Below are positions 46,101 through 59,400 of a stretch of DNA of 64,000 bases, in pieces. This stretch comes from Bryoerythrophyllum caledonicum (taxonomy: Eukaryota > Streptophyta > Bryopsida > Pottiales > Pottiaceae). The stretch is from assembly GCA_963971425.1 (NCBI GenBank), contig OZ020516.1, positions 35,824,199 through 35,888,198 on the forward strand, written 5' to 3'. The notes under the pieces are model-generated. The model was not told the origin of the DNA, did no database searches, and saw nothing but the letters and a program-made list of their open reading frames with translations. The translations under genes and the position numbers were made by a program. Position 1 is the stretch's first letter, and each line of letters starts with the position of its first letter.

Positions 46101-49100
46101 TTTTACGCACAGGGGGTGCATCGGGCATTTTCATGAACAAGGAATTACTAAAGAATTCCAATCGTCGACAAGCCTCCAAGTTCACTGGCACTTTCAAGGC
46201 TGATTCCTTGATTGTCAACACATGATTCAATCTACGAACAAATGAAATCTGTGCAACGAAAAATGTACGATTATATATCAGTACGCAACATCATGTACAT
46301 CAAGTCAAAAAAGGCCTCAAGAAACATCGAAGCAGGGAAGATTGGAAAACAACATACAACTAAGACTATTATGTCCCAAATTTTAACTCAACACATGCCC
46401 ACCAGAAGCCAACACTGAAGCAGAACAAGCAAATGTTTTTTAGGGAAGGGAAAAGGACCCACTGAATCTTCTGTGGGCAAAGACAATTTAGTAAACAGTT
46501 GGTCATCTGCTATTGCAGCTCGAAGGTCGCGATCCAGCATATCATCTCTATTCACCCAACAAAACACAATCAGCATGCGAACACACAGAACTCATGAGTG
46601 ACTTCAGAAAGCATATGAAGTACAAATAGGAATCACAAAAAATAACGAATATCATTTTAAACCTCAGACCTCGTCTGCGAATCAGCGGTAAAATCGTTCA
46701 TGAAGACTTCATAGAAATCAAGCAATTCTTTTCGAACCGCTTCTGTATACGCTTTCCTCATTTCGATTTCTTTAGCATTAACCTTTGACGAATCGATTTC
46801 TTTAGCATTTTCCTTTGACAAATCATCGATCTTTCTGGCCTCGTTGATCTGTAAAAAAATCAAGAGACCCCTCATTGTCAATTCACAAACGACTTCCCAA
46901 CAGGCGGATGCTTTGATTCAGAGATGATACTAACGTTTCTAGGCTCATCAAGGTCACGATTGAAAGAATTCATTCTGAAAATGCAAAGCAGAATAATGTA
47001 AATAGGCTTTACCAGAACATTTGTGAGCTTTGCTGCCTTATCCAGCAATTTGACAAGTTGACTCCTTTTTATATGGAACATGTATCTCAGCTGACCCTTA
47101 TCATTACACGAAATATGCTTTATGTTCGTGTAAACTTTACCCACCCTGTCACTCAACCAGAAACATTAACAGCTGTTATTACAAATTCTCGCCAAGCAAA
47201 GAACTTGTCAGATTTATACTGTAATCCAAATGACTGATCATGCACAGCACCACAAAGACCATAAATGAGGCCTTATGCCTAAAAGCGCTGAAGTAGCCGA
47301 GTCGATCAAATCTTACTCTTACTAAGTAGAATTGTGAAGTATATTGACGATTTCATGGCTGAGAAGATCATAACCACAGCACAGCCAACGCAGACCCTCT
47401 CTCAGAAGGATTAAAACTAACTCAAGTTGCATAAAACATAACATTATAGACCATAGAAAGATTGAATCCATGAGAGCGCAAGCATATACCAATGCCTTCC
47501 TTGATCGTTCTCCAGAAGATGATCTAGTATGATTCGTAAAGAATAATAAGCCTCTACCACAGCGTACTTCATATAGGGATCCCGTCCAATTCTATCCCAT
47601 AGCTCCTCCTGGGTAGCTTGCTTATGCACATCTGCCATGTCGCAAGCAACAAATACCTGGACCAGGTAACAAACCAAGCAAAATTATAATATTATCTAAA
47701 TTGTAAGTGATTTACATGAAATAAAGCTTCGACTTGTTAATCTTGTTTATACACTGCAAACTCCAGAATAGATACCAATAGTTATTCAAGACTGCAAGTC
47801 GCCGTCTATACTGGTGGAGTAAATACATAAAGATACCCACACAGACCTTATTGGCTAACAAGAACAACGGCCACTGGACAAGTGAGAGCTGTTGAGAAGA
47901 TTTTGACAAGCTTGTCAAGGTGTTTTTGGGCATAAGTAACCACTCCTTCTCTCTGCACAATCATAACGAAGGGTAAGATCTTCACTAGATGCGTTGCAAG
48001 ATAAGCAGGCAACAGAACTGAACTGTAAGGTCTCACCAGGAAGGAAAAACACCACACGCAATAACTTTTAAGCATGAAGTGCAAGAGAGGAAATACAATA
48101 TTCAAGAGTCAACCGTTAATAGTGGTCAAAACATCGTATCATCGTCTTACTTGTTATTAATAAGATCTTCCTCACGTAAAGATGTGATCACGTCATTCCA
48201 AATGGGAGCAAAATGCCTGGAATCAATCTTTCCTTCGCGCATATTAACCGAATCCCTCCAATTCCTGACAATAGAGAAGTTCAGGTTATACATTTCAGTA
48301 CGACCTCCAACACCTTAAAACTCACAATCATAATTCATAGGCTGCTCTCGGCCCATTCCAAACGAAGTAAGGATATTAACTGAGTTCCATGGTGTTGATG
48401 AGGTTGCATTTGCTTCGTAAATGCTTCAGGCAATGAAGTGAAGCGGGCACGCAGCATGTCCAGAGACCGGATCTGCCACATTGAGAGTACATTCGCTTAA
48501 GATTAAGAATTGAAACGTCAAATTGAAGTCAAGATATTCCAACACCTCGTATGATGCAAACAACAAGACACACTATAATCGATTCAAAATATCGTCTAAT
48601 CGTAAGTTCCAAACATACACATATTCACCTAAGCCATCTCCAGTACCATTGATTTTAGAATATGCATACACATGCTCAAAGGATGTATAACGCATTGTAC
48701 GAATTTCCTCAACTCAAGCACATATAATCCAGCTTCTTATTTGAGAATTTTGGTGCCCTACACAAACATAGCATGTAAACCGCACACAGAAATTGAATCA
48801 TCACCCACCTCTCCGAGACCTATCCTTGCTCCATCGAGCCCTCCAACAAGTGCAGAGATTACCGTATACCAAACTTGCAGGTCCAGGAAATAAATCTGAA
48901 ATGGCACATTTCAGATAAAACCATCAATAAGAGGTTGACATGCTGTATCTGATCAAATCGGGCAACTCATCACCTACACTCTAATAATTGAGTGCATCAC
49001 GTCCTCTTTCCAGTTGGTCCTGGTGTGACAACCATACAGCTAGCACCTAGTGACAGTGTGCTCCTAAAATTCCGTAAAACAAACACTAGTAAGGAATACT

Positions 49101-52100
49101 CTCCAGCTTGTAGACATAGGGTCCGATTAATAAGAGCTAAAATAATTCAAGTCATTGGATGACAGGGGGGGTAGTGTACCATAACCACAGGAGCCCACAA
49201 CGAAACAAGAGTCATTGCATTATGGTTACCTGACAGTATACAAGGACTCGTTAGAAAAGCTTCATTGCAAAACCGCGAGCAATGCAACATTACCTCAAAA
49301 ATCTATCAATTACATCAATTTTCACTTAAGACATTCGGAAGAGATTAGAACCATGTAGGTTTTAATGCAATTATACAAATACTTTATTGACATACTTCTT
49401 GAAAAGACACTACTCCATTCGTAATTGACGTTTGTGAGATCAATGATGATCCTTGTTGGTCCCACCATGGTTCTAATCTGCAATACATCCACCCATTCTT
49501 GTTAATTACCTCCAATATGTATTGTTTAGATCATAGGTATATCCTTCCAAAGCATTGCACTTTCAAAGACATGTCGGAGGAAACCACCTGAAGGAAATAG
49601 CTGAAGGAGAACTTGCAGGCCAAAATGATAAGCCAGAACAAGATGTATCTGTAATAAAGAAGAGAACAGGTTCACGGCAAGAACAATAATTCAGATAGCC
49701 GAAATTCACCCAAATGCTTATGAAGTCCTTGAGGAAGACCAAATGCGTAAAGGTCACCATTAAGAAGACCCCTCTTCTGGAACTAGAGCTATTTAATACT
49801 TTTATGCTTCTAATGTATAGAGGAAATGCATCCAACTCAAATTCAGGAAAAATAACATGGTTTCATTCATTGAACTTATTTCTGAAAAAGCAAAACTTTC
49901 TCCGAGTAATCCCAAATTTAATTATCAAAATGTCTACTGGATCGGAATGATGGAAATGCTTACGAGAAGTAATCGCTACTCCTTTCGTACAAGCCTCGTC
50001 CAACATAATATTGTTCCTGTTATAATAATCCATAAACATAACCTTTTAGTTAAGCTTACGCTCATACCTCTACCCTGTTTTGTCAAAAAATTAACATCTG
50101 CGCCCCAGGATAAATAAAAGTACTGAAGGATGGAAATACCTGGTGCACCCAATTCAAAAGTGGTATAGGACCATAGTGAGAACATTTCTCAGTCTGTCGC
50201 CGCAGCCATGGCATATTAAGCAGCAGCGCAACAAAAAAATGAGACCCTCCGTAGATTACCAGGAGTATGACATACAGATTAAACCATGTATTGGATCCAG
50301 ATCCACTCTCTTGTTCCTGAATGGTCTTCCTGCCAACGCCGCCAACAGAACATTGAGATGTCATCCGGAAAAAAGAGCGCTCATTGAACATAATCAGATA
50401 TCGAGTTAACTTTACAAAAAGTAATCCGAAGACTTCGAAATGTCAGTGACTTACTTCATTACAGTCTGCATGTGTGCTTACATGATCCAGACTGTAATGA
50501 AGGGAATGAGTTTGTACATGCAAAACAAAATGTAAAGAAAATCCGCCACCGTCAGTGCTATGGTTAAAAACTTACACAAATAGAAGCACAATAATTGCTG
50601 AGAGAATGCCGAACCAGAACAAACGGAACCAGATTCTTGATAAAGTACGGGCACGGGTGCTTCTGTACGCCCCAATCATTAATATCACATCCAATACAGC
50701 TGGACAAAACAAGAGATTATAACTTATCAGGTGATACAGCTCCCGAAAATATTAATATGCACATTCAGAAGAAACACAAAATACAGGGCATAATATTTTG
50801 AGCGAAAACATGGCGATGTGAGGCTCTGGCTGTTGAAAGTGCAATAAATAGTAAGTCTATAGCATGATCTACTCCCACACAAGTACACATATAAAATCCA
50901 TTAAGTTGTTCAAACAAGACTTTGCCTAACATTATGAACGAGCATAAAGTACGACCTGTTCGATAATGCAAACATACGCCAAGCACTAGCGTTTCTTAGG
51001 ACAATAAACACAATTTATTTCAGAACCAAGATTATTTCTTAAAACAGACTCCAACCTTTAAACAACCATCTTGATCTAATACCGACAACATAATACATAA
51101 CTTAATAAATAAACAAATAATCAGAAGTTGACTTACATTGTATAAACTTCATGACAATAAACGTAGGGCCGACACTCAGTATATACTTGATGCTGGAGGC
51201 ATTCAATTTTCCGTCACAGAAGGCAAATACTGCGAGCCCCTACTAACACAAAGAATAGTGCATCAGTCGTGCCAAATCAAAGCAAAGCAGATCTGGAAGT
51301 GCTACAATTAACACCAAACAACGCAAGAGGAACTAAACAGGATTAACCATTGACAAGAGCCCAACTTTCTGCGACAACATCAAGTTCTCTGCAACGAATA
51401 TTCAGCAAATCTAACCATGATATACAAAATCAGAGAAGTTACATCAGAACATTCTACAGGAAGTCAACACACCTGAAGCATGCACACAAGAAAAATCCAA
51501 AGTCGGTGGAAGCTATGATACAAGTGAAGGCCGCTCCGATGCTCAACAAAATGAGATTTTCCTGCTTTTCTCTCCCTCCGCCGACCAGATGCCACAGGCT
51601 CAATTTGATCCTGAAGTAGTGGAATTTGGTCTTGTGTGTTTCGAGATTTCTGAAATGACAGCTTCACTCGTTTCAGCTTAACCACAACATTTAGAATCAA
51701 AGGAGCTGATGCCCCAATCTCAGCCTAAGAAGAACAGATGAGTAGGTGTAAGAACGAGACGCAAGCCGGAACTTAGACTTACAAATTTGATCCTCTTCTT
51801 CGTATTAACCTGCTTCGGCTTTACGAAAAAGCCCACATCTAGCCTCCACGGCCAGCTCAACTCAAAGCAGAACGGAGCCCAGAAATATTCATTAAAATCA
51901 TCATAGTTTCGCCATCTCGAATGTGGAGTCTTCCCGCCGTTACAGACCTTAGCCTCCTGCATTAGATTCAAATATTATTAATAATTAGAAAAAGAAAATA
52001 ATAAAATACTCCTTTCGTGGCATGGTTACCGGTACCTAAAGAATAGTTGATGCTAACCAAGGTAAGTGTACGTCTCCTTTCAGCTTGTTCTACCGGGTGA

Positions 52101-55100
52101 CGTAAACTTTTACAGTAGGCAATGAAAGTAACAACAACGCTTCAAGCCACAAAAGTAGTAGTTGATCGAGATATAATGAGATGGTATTTCTCGCAAAGCG
52201 AAAAGTTCTTCCTCCAAATCCAACTGAAGTTCGTTTGATCAGAATATGAAAACAACAGGCACGATATATCCAGACTCCTGATGAAACTAGCAGCAGCTCA
52301 TGCTTAAGCTTCAGAAACTTACCGCAGCAACGACCTCGTGAACGGGTTTGATGATCGTATCCAAAAATGTGTCAGCAGAATCCTTGAGGATCATTGATTT
52401 GTTACGGAAGGGATAATCTATCAAATTCCTTGTCTCATCTGCTAATTCATATGCCATCTGTACAGCCAAACAAAATCACTTCAATCACAGAGTTCATTTA
52501 ATCTATCGAAAATGAAATATCCTAAACACGTTTGAAGATCGACAAAGTGCGCACAACCTACATTCTGTACCAAAAACGCAAAAAACAAACTTCTGGTTTT
52601 CCTACTAAGAATGATCGAAAAAATCAATATTCTTACATGATGAAAGATGTAGCATATGCACTCTGGTAAGAACCGCAAATTTGCGGCTTCTCCCCATATC
52701 AACAGATATAAGGCTGAGTAGAAGAGCTGCGATTGTGGCATGCTTGCTAGGCGACCATTTAGACTGCAAAGCACCAAGGTATTTTAACGACAACCAAAAC
52801 TCAGATATTTGGCCCATGAATGATGCCATGTGTAACCTTTTAGCCATACCAACTTGATCATTCTAATTGACCTCAAAAAAGAACAACAGATATATTGCCA
52901 AGTTTTGACTGGGTGCTAACCAAGACAGGAAAGGGCAGCATATTAGCCACACTCACAACTTCTGAGTCTTCAATAATGTCAATATTAACTTCAAAAACGA
53001 TGCAATGGCTGCAGTGCAACTAGGTCGAATTTAAGGAGAAAAACCATATTTCAGCTGCTAAGAGGATATGTAATCTTACCGTTTTGTCGACAGTGCTTTC
53101 CTTATGAAATCGCACCATCGTCCATAGTTCTCCAGCAAGTTCTTATTTACTTTGAAGATGGCTTCATCATCAAGCTGCGAGAACACATTCCAGTAAACCA
53201 TATTTGTTTCAGGATAATCCTATCCTGCGAGTTCCAATAGAGGAATCGAAACACAACTGAAATATTTTATGTTCCTCCTCTAGAGATCTGCATCTGTGTA
53301 CCAAGTGAATACCGTACCCAAAGGTCAGATTCGCCACCCTTGTGCCGAATAATTAATTATTTCTTAAATAGAAGTTCGGCAAAGTTCTAAAATATAATAT
53401 TCTACAAAATCCCGTTTTTCACCGTGTTAAAAAATTGATGTTTTCGAAGAATATTTTCCGAAAAGTTCGGCAGCTAATTTTAGAAGAAAAAACTCGCCGA
53501 ATCCGACCGTAGGGTACGGTAGATGTACCTTCAGCGTTAGATCAGGGTTTCGGCTAGCCAAGGGATCCAAGCGTGACTGCGAGTTCGCCAAAAGAAGGAC
53601 TAGATGCTCCCGTTGGTTCAAGACATTGTCAGCCTGTTGTTCAGAAAACAAACAAGACTTCAGTGTCCCCACCAAAGCATAGTACAAGTGTACAGTAAGA
53701 ATTCAAGACTAGCCTTAGAAACAACACAATAAATCAACGAGATTAACCTTAGAGGTTACCAACTTAAAGATTACTGAAACGTGCAGAAACTTTAAAACAC
53801 CATGATTAAATTAAGGGCGCCCATCAAATTTCTTGAGCAATGCTCACCGTATGCAACTAACAAGCAATCACGACTGAATTCTTCTAATAACACACTTCGG
53901 AGCAAGATGTTTCTTAAGTTTCGGCAAGCATACCTGAAAGCCAAAGGCATATTGCAGAAAGTCAAAGATATCCAGTTTCCTCAGTTTTGGTCGTTTGAAG
54001 TCATCATTGAACGCATATTCGTCAGGAAAGTCCCATTCAATGGCGTTCATAGCAGCCACTACCTACAATCACAACCCTGTCAGCAGTGCACAGACCTCAC
54101 CCACAAGGTCATTTCCTCATTAAAGATTCTCGGTGAAATCGAAATGGCCTAAACATTGTCTAATTGAGACAAAAGTTCAACCTATAGAAGCAAAAGACGA
54201 AAACACCGGACAAAGAACTCAATGTCCACCACTTTTACAACTTGAGTTTCAGACCCCACCTCTGGAGAGTTTTGGAAACGATTGACCACGCCCGGAGCCT
54301 CAAAAGGAAGGATGTTGTAAGGCTTGTAATCATCAAGCTTTTGCGCAGTCTTCTCAAGCTCGTCCTTTAACTGAAAGTACCACATTCAAATAAGAATCAG
54401 TTATCAATGGGTCCTTGGTGCCCACTTAGGCATCTGTAAGTGGACCTTTATTACAAAACTGAGATCTCCAATTACAATTCCACAGAAAAGTTATCACGAT
54501 CCAGGTGGGAGTTACAAGAATCCAGATGAAACAACTTATACTCCCCATCAATGATGAGCAGACGCGTTCGTCATTTATCAACGATTCGTATTTCAGCAAT
54601 TTCTAAAGAGCAACTCCAAGAAGCAGAACAATCCAGTTTCGGATTTCAATGAGCACCAACTCCTCCCAAGAACGATGCTTTACAAACCAGCTGAGCACCG
54701 AATGAGGAACAGCTTACCTCTGGATGCCGCTTCGCGTCTGGATTCTCCTTAAGCAGATGATCGATAACCTCGTTCAATATTTGGCACGTAACAAAAATCT
54801 TTCTTTTAAACTCCGCCCAACCTTCAGGTCTGCACGACAACCCATCAAACATGATTCAACACGACATGCAGGCAACTTTCCACTTGCACAGATCGAGATG
54901 CCCCTGATGATCATCAAAGAGTCACATTACCATTAAAGCAAAAAAAGTGTACAAGCCTCTAAGCACGAACGAATAATTCAGTTGAGATACTGAAATTTTC
55001 AAGCTGGTCTGAACAGTCTGGTTGATATTATCGACTTTATGAGCGGATGTTCGAAAAGGCGACGACAACAATACTCGCAAACTCATAACGTTGGTTTAGC

Positions 55101-55896
55101 TGAACTATGAGCATATATGAAAGCAGTAATTCGAACTACTTCACAAGATTGGGATAACAGCAGGACAGCATAAGACATACGTCATTTGATGGTATTGCGG
55201 TTGTTGCCGCAGCCATCCTTCATCCCCGCATTGATCAAGAGTACGCTTTAAATCTCTATAAAACCCTTCGATTATCACGACATCATCACTGCGATCCACT
55301 TTCTCGCCACGTTTTTGCTGCAGCGAAAGCATTACATCGTCGCATCAGGGTCAAGACCTAGCAAACCATCCAGCTCAATCGCATGCTCCTCCGGCACCAA
55401 ATTAATAACAACTTTTCACACAACACTAAACGTCGAAACTTACCTTAATGACTGATAGCAAACCCGTCTTAAACTGCAACACTCCCCTGGATTCACTCCG
55501 CGGATCCAAAGATTGCGACAACGCAAAAGAGTACTCCAACACTGCCCCCGAGCAGACAATGCAAGCAAATTCAAGTCAGCTACAAATCGACTAAAAATGA
55601 ATTAAAAGAACCACACGTAATCATCACAGAAGAAATTAAGGCCAGGATGCGCAACACGTACAAATACGAGCGACCTGCGGATAGGTATCTTCCACACGAC
55701 GCGCCGTCTGCAAAATCTCATCGATGTTCTTTTTCTCCTGGTGCAAAATCTGTGGTACGAACGTCGAATCCCCGAGCTCAGATCCCTGTGACTCCTCCGA
55801 CGTCCGCTCCTCCTCCGCCTCAATCGCCCGCCCAACTAACCTCTCCCACTGCGCGACCACTCGCTTGCGCGCGAGGTGCGGCACCCGCGGGGCCAT
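39346..55896 (-). CDS. Callose synthase (1,3-beta-glucan synthase), GSL8/GSL10 type, 48 exons
   Basis: Polymerises UDP-glucose into callose at the plasma membrane; family members of this type act at the cell plate and plasmodesmata. I built 48 exons by reading conserved peptides; all 47 introns are GT-AG, every junction keeps frame, and the sum is 6,111 nt (2,036 residues), near the usual 1,900-2,000. Order: Vta1-like N-terminal part (1-340), FKS1_dom1 (about 340-490, WGEAANLRFLPECICYIFHH), membrane block (545-820), cytosolic catalytic glucan synthase domain (about 980-1600, with GEGKPENQNHAIVFTRGEA, RGGISKAS, GKGRDVGLNQIA), C-terminal membrane block (1600-2000). ATG at 55896 is the first in its frame after TAG at 55944-55942. 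The C-terminus (LARLYEAFMG-type to FNQAFSRGLEIS) resembles GSL8/10 more than GSL1-7. Subgroup placement is from memory. Confidence 0.95.
39880..40072. repeat. AAATAAGT/AAATGAATAAGT microsatellite in intron 46
   Basis: A run of AAAT, AAGT and GAAT tetranucleotides fills most of the intron between exons 46 and 47 (39854-40162), with a 20-bp higher-order unit near 39920-40000. It is the only sizeable low-complexity insertion seen inside the gene. Confidence 0.9.
43418..47145 (-). other. Callose synthase exons 25-36 (catalytic part, first half)
   Basis: Exons: 25 47145-47013; 26 46848-46670; 27 46547-46463; 28 46248-46088; 29 45978-45869; 30 45610-45407; 31 45153-45085; 32 44926-44734; 33 44422-44308; 34 44070-43951; 35 43793-43669; 36 43501-43418. 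Landmarks: exon 28 VNLEACRRLEFFSNSLFM, 29 SVFTPYYEEDVIYS, 30 LRLWASYRGQTLART, 31 VRGMMYYKRALILQ, 34 NQNHAIVFTRGEALQTIDM, 35 PTILGVREHVFTG, 36 FVTLGQRVLAKPLK. Exon 26 has a Lys/Glu-rich KENAKEIDSSKVNAKEIE insertion, a short internal duplication absent from the family members I know. Confidence 0.88.
47490..51239 (-). other. Callose synthase exons 13-24 (first membrane block)
   Basis: Exons: 13 51239-51137; 14 50699-50576; 15 50329-50140; 16 50016-49964; 17 49648-49588; 18 49477-49396; 19 49229-49180; 20 48895-48809; 21 48472-48381; 22 48264-48151; 23 47952-47847; 24 47656-47490. Landmarks: exon 16 YYVGRGLYERSSDY, 17 FWLIILACKFSFSYFLQ, 19 LVSLWAPVVM, 20 YFLDLQVWYTVISALVGG, 22 HFAPIWNDVITSLREEDL, 23 LSLVQWPLFLLANK. 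Exons 16-19 are only 50-82 bp, so automatic gene callers may miss them. Confidence 0.88.
51473..55896 (-). other. Callose synthase exons 1-12 (N-terminal and FKS1_dom1 part)
   Basis: Exons (high to low): 1 55896-55662; 2 55541-55444; 3 55317-55181; 4 54829-54718; 5 54370-54260; 6 54062-53934; 7 53633-53529; 8 53174-53080; 9 52763-52637; 10 52457-52323; 11 51956-51783; 12 51724-51473. Exon 2 gives DPRSESRGVLQFKTGL; exon 7 NQREHLVLLLANSQSRL; exon 9 LYLLIWGEAANLRFLPEC; exon 11 HSRWRNYDDFNEYFW; exon 12 HFVEHRSGLHLYHSFHRL. Exon 1 has an acidic serine-rich stretch not seen in the seed-plant proteins I know. Confidence 0.88.
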
Positions 55897-56400
55897 CTCA
55901 AGCAAACCAGCTACCCCTCCCGGCCCTCTCACATCATCGCCCTAAATCAACCACGAATTCTCGATCGCCACAAAAAGCCAAGAAGCGCCCGTCCTTAAAA
56001 CCCTTGCAACTCTGGACGCACTCCACCACTCCGCAAACACGCACACACCAACACTCCGCAAACTCGAGAGCACAAACTTCCCACAAGAACCTCGCTAGCA
56101 CGGCGAGGTCTGCACCAAAACAAGTGAAATCGAGGTTGACGCAGCCAGGACGATGTCGGCTACCGCGTAACGGCGGCGACGGTGGCGAAGCGGGCCGCAA
56201 TGCGGGGACAGCACACAGCAAAGGCCGCAGCAGCGGATCCTGGTGATGGCAATGTGAACGCCACAGTACGGTACCTAGCTTACTTCCCTCCCACTCTTGA
56301 CTAAGAAAACGCAAACAAACCTCCACTCCGCGGGTGTCATCAGGTTATTCTCATGTTACATAGACTAGTATCATACAGGTATCGTCCTTGATATCACCAT
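55897..56400 (-). promoter_or_regulatory. Presumed promoter and 5' UTR of the callose synthase gene
   Basis: Base composition switches from AT-rich to GC-rich at about 55,750-56,270. The minus strand is open from 56326 to 55934 in another frame, but that product has no recognised motif. No convincing TATA box was found. Assignment rests on position alone. Confidence 0.35.
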
Positions 56401-59400
56401 GCCATCCCCTAGGTATGAGTTAAGACCCGCCTTGTTTGGGGTTTGTGGAGGGCCGGGCTCCGTGGTCGATCAACAAGCCGCGTGAAGCTGTGTTTTCCGA
56501 CTATCACTCTGTTAAGGAAGTCGCTACCGACTGAGTCCCTGGACCTCGCTACCGTTATGGTGAACCCTTTCTATTTCCCCCATCTTTCTCTTCTCCCGTC
56601 TCTTTTCTATGGTTTCTTTCGGCACCGTTTTCCTTCTTCGTTTTTTCTTTCCGTTGCGTGTTACCTTTGATACATTCTTGTATCATATGAGAATATAAAG
56701 CATATGTAGTCTTTCTAGAAAGGTATTGAAGAAGTGGGGTGCGCTAACTTGGTCTCAAGGAATTTTATTTTGTGCAAGAAATTTTATTGAATTTCAAAGT
56801 GTTATTAAATAATCAAAATCACGCCTATAAAATAGATCATTACTAATGTTGATCAAATTCTTTTTTCTAGTTTGGCCTTCAATAACTTCATCTATATTCT
56901 CCAACATCATATCTATATCATCTTTTATCTTTATCTATATACATAATAGAATTGGTTTTTGTCCGGTCAAGATTATCAATATTTTTAGAAGATTTTATAC
57001 TTTTGTTTTGAGCCACTTATCCCAATATAGACAAGGGAAGTTCTACCACTAAGAAGAAGATTTTATACTTTTATCTTGATTTTTTGCAATACTGCCAATT
57101 ATGTTGTTAAAAAACTCGATCAAAGGTCAATTTTTGGATGTTGCTCATGTAGCTCCATGCTTCTCTTTCTCCTCTACATACTTTTGCCTCATTTTCAATT
57201 ATTTTAAGGTTAGCCTACTCCCGTATTGTATTCTTTCTAAAATGTTCTACCTCAGCCCTTTTGAGGCGCAAACACCCCATGCAAGCGCGCGTGCCCGGCC
57301 CCTAACCGTGCGTGCCTAATAAGCAAGTGCGCGCGCGGCCCACAACAGTACGCGCCAAGCCGCAAACATTGTGCACCCAGCCCCTAACGGTACACGCCCG
57401 ACCTTAAAGGGTATGCGGCTGATACTATTGCCAACTTTAATAGAGCTCTTCAAGAAACTTTGCATTCATCTTTCATGTAAATTCTATACTGTGCTTCTCC
57501 CAAAAAGCCTTAAAAGGCCTCTGATCATTATCTCAAAACTCCTCTAAACAAATTCTCAAAAAATAGTTAATATAATCCTTTGGCCACTTTATATTGACCT
57601 TGCTCTTTACACGCTTATCTCCTTGATTCACTTAATCAAACCAATCCTAGAGCATTAGGTTGAGGAAGCCACTTACAAGAAGAATTGCCATGATGGCATA
57701 TCTTTGAAGTATTAAAAATTACACAAAAGAAGACAATATGAAATCGAAGACGAAAAAGAAGAACTTTGGTCACCTTTGGGGGGAGATGAGGAGTTACCAA
57801 AAGCCTTAGACTTTACTCTAATTAGTAATTACGGTTAGAATTAGTACCGTGTGATGGCTAGGTCAACGGTGGTGTCTTTTGACACCTCATCTGGGTCTTG
57901 GGGCCCAAATGACCTCCACGTGTGATTGAGGTAGACTCACCTTTCTCAAGTTGAGTCTCTCACATAGTGAGGTGAAGTTGTGTGCATCTTGCACATCAAT
58001 AGCTTCATCGATATCATGCTTTCACTCTTGAAGAGTAGCATGGACTCCACTTATTATGATTTGTGAGTTGTTCCACATATTTTTTTGTAAGAAATTTGAT
58101 TGATAGAATAGTGCGCGTTTAGACAATTCCAACGCAACAAATGACGCGTGATTTGGACACTTTTAGAAAAAATTGTAGGCGGTGAAAGTTTGGATGAAAA
58201 AGGACAGCTTCTGGACCTGCTGCCAACAATTTCATCCATATTTGCAAATTTTCATCCATCATGCAATTTTTCATCAACGGTTGCCATTTTCATCCACTGT
58301 GGATGAAGCTATAAATTTGGGCAGATTCATTTAAATGTGACTTAATATCTTCCAAAATAATTACTATTTACAGATTTTGACTTTGAATTTGAGCTTTCTA
58401 AGGGGCTTTGTACCTCAACGGAATGGGGAACTTTTAAATAAAAAGTCTTTTTAAAATCCCATTCTTGTGGGTGTTAAAAAAATTAAAATAAAAGAGATTA
58501 GACTAATCTCTTGAGTTCATTTGTGGAAGCAAAATTTGCGTTCACTATGTGTGAAATTTGCTAAAGAATCCATTGAAATGATTGGATTGGCATTTAGAGT
58601 TGATCTTCGGCCCTAGATGATGATTTTTAAAGGCTGAATTGTGCTTTTAAACACCTGTTTCATAAAATTTCTATTTTACTTCAAGTTTTGAGACTTGGGG
58701 ATAAACTCTTGAGTGTCCCTCCATTTGTTTGATGCAAGTTTTACAACTTTGTGACAATCCACTACAGGCGGGTGGTAATGGCTCCAGTCGTTTCATTTAC
58801 CGCTTTCATGTTGTTGAGAAAGAGGATCGTTGTTGATTTCTGGATTCTTGTGCGGTACCTCCCCCGTGTTGCAGGCTTGTTGCCATTGCTTTCCGTTGGC
58901 TCCATTTTCTGCTGTACCAGTTTCTGATAGGATATCGTAGGTATGAAGTCGGATTCATGGCCGGTAGATCTTTCTGTGTGAGGCGTTGTAGTTGGACATG
59001 TGCGAGCCGAAGGTGATGACCGGTGAACCACAAAGTTTGGTGGTTTTGCAGATGTAGGTTGCCCGATCGTACCGTTACCATTATGATAGTACCCGTAGAT
59101 AAGTCCCGAGGTGCTTGTTGTTTATGGTGAGTACACGAAGTCGATATTATTCTTCCCCCTCACCAGACCACTCGGAGAGTACTTTGACCATAGACTTTGG
59201 GCTAGGGTTGGATACCGTCGAGGCTGGTGAGTATATTTAGGCGTTGAATACCAACCGTAGGCTTCAAGTCTGAGGCGTGGGCACGTTTGACGACATGGAG
59301 GACAATCTCCGTCATGTCATCCGAGATAGGTTCTTGGGACGGGCTGGAGACATCTTCCTGCCTAATTGGCAGCTCCGGTTACAGACCTAGATGAAGGAGA

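Noticed and set aside
46930..46990. A possible extra callose synthase exon (MNSFNRDLDEPRN)
   Set aside because: It cannot be joined in frame between exons 25 and 26, whereas joining these directly gives a family-like sequence (LTNVL-INEARK).
50040..50075. A GRGM-coding mini-exon in callose synthase
   Set aside because: Looks like the YVGRGL motif but the true exon with YYVGRGLYERSSDY lies at 50016-49964 and keeps phase on both sides.
55896..55932. An earlier start for callose synthase at 55932
   Set aside because: The codon there is GTG; the first ATG in this frame is at 55896.
55934..56326. 130-codon minus and 199-codon plus frames upstream of callose synthase
   Set aside because: Overlapping on opposite strands in GC-rich DNA with no motif; probably 5' UTR/promoter.
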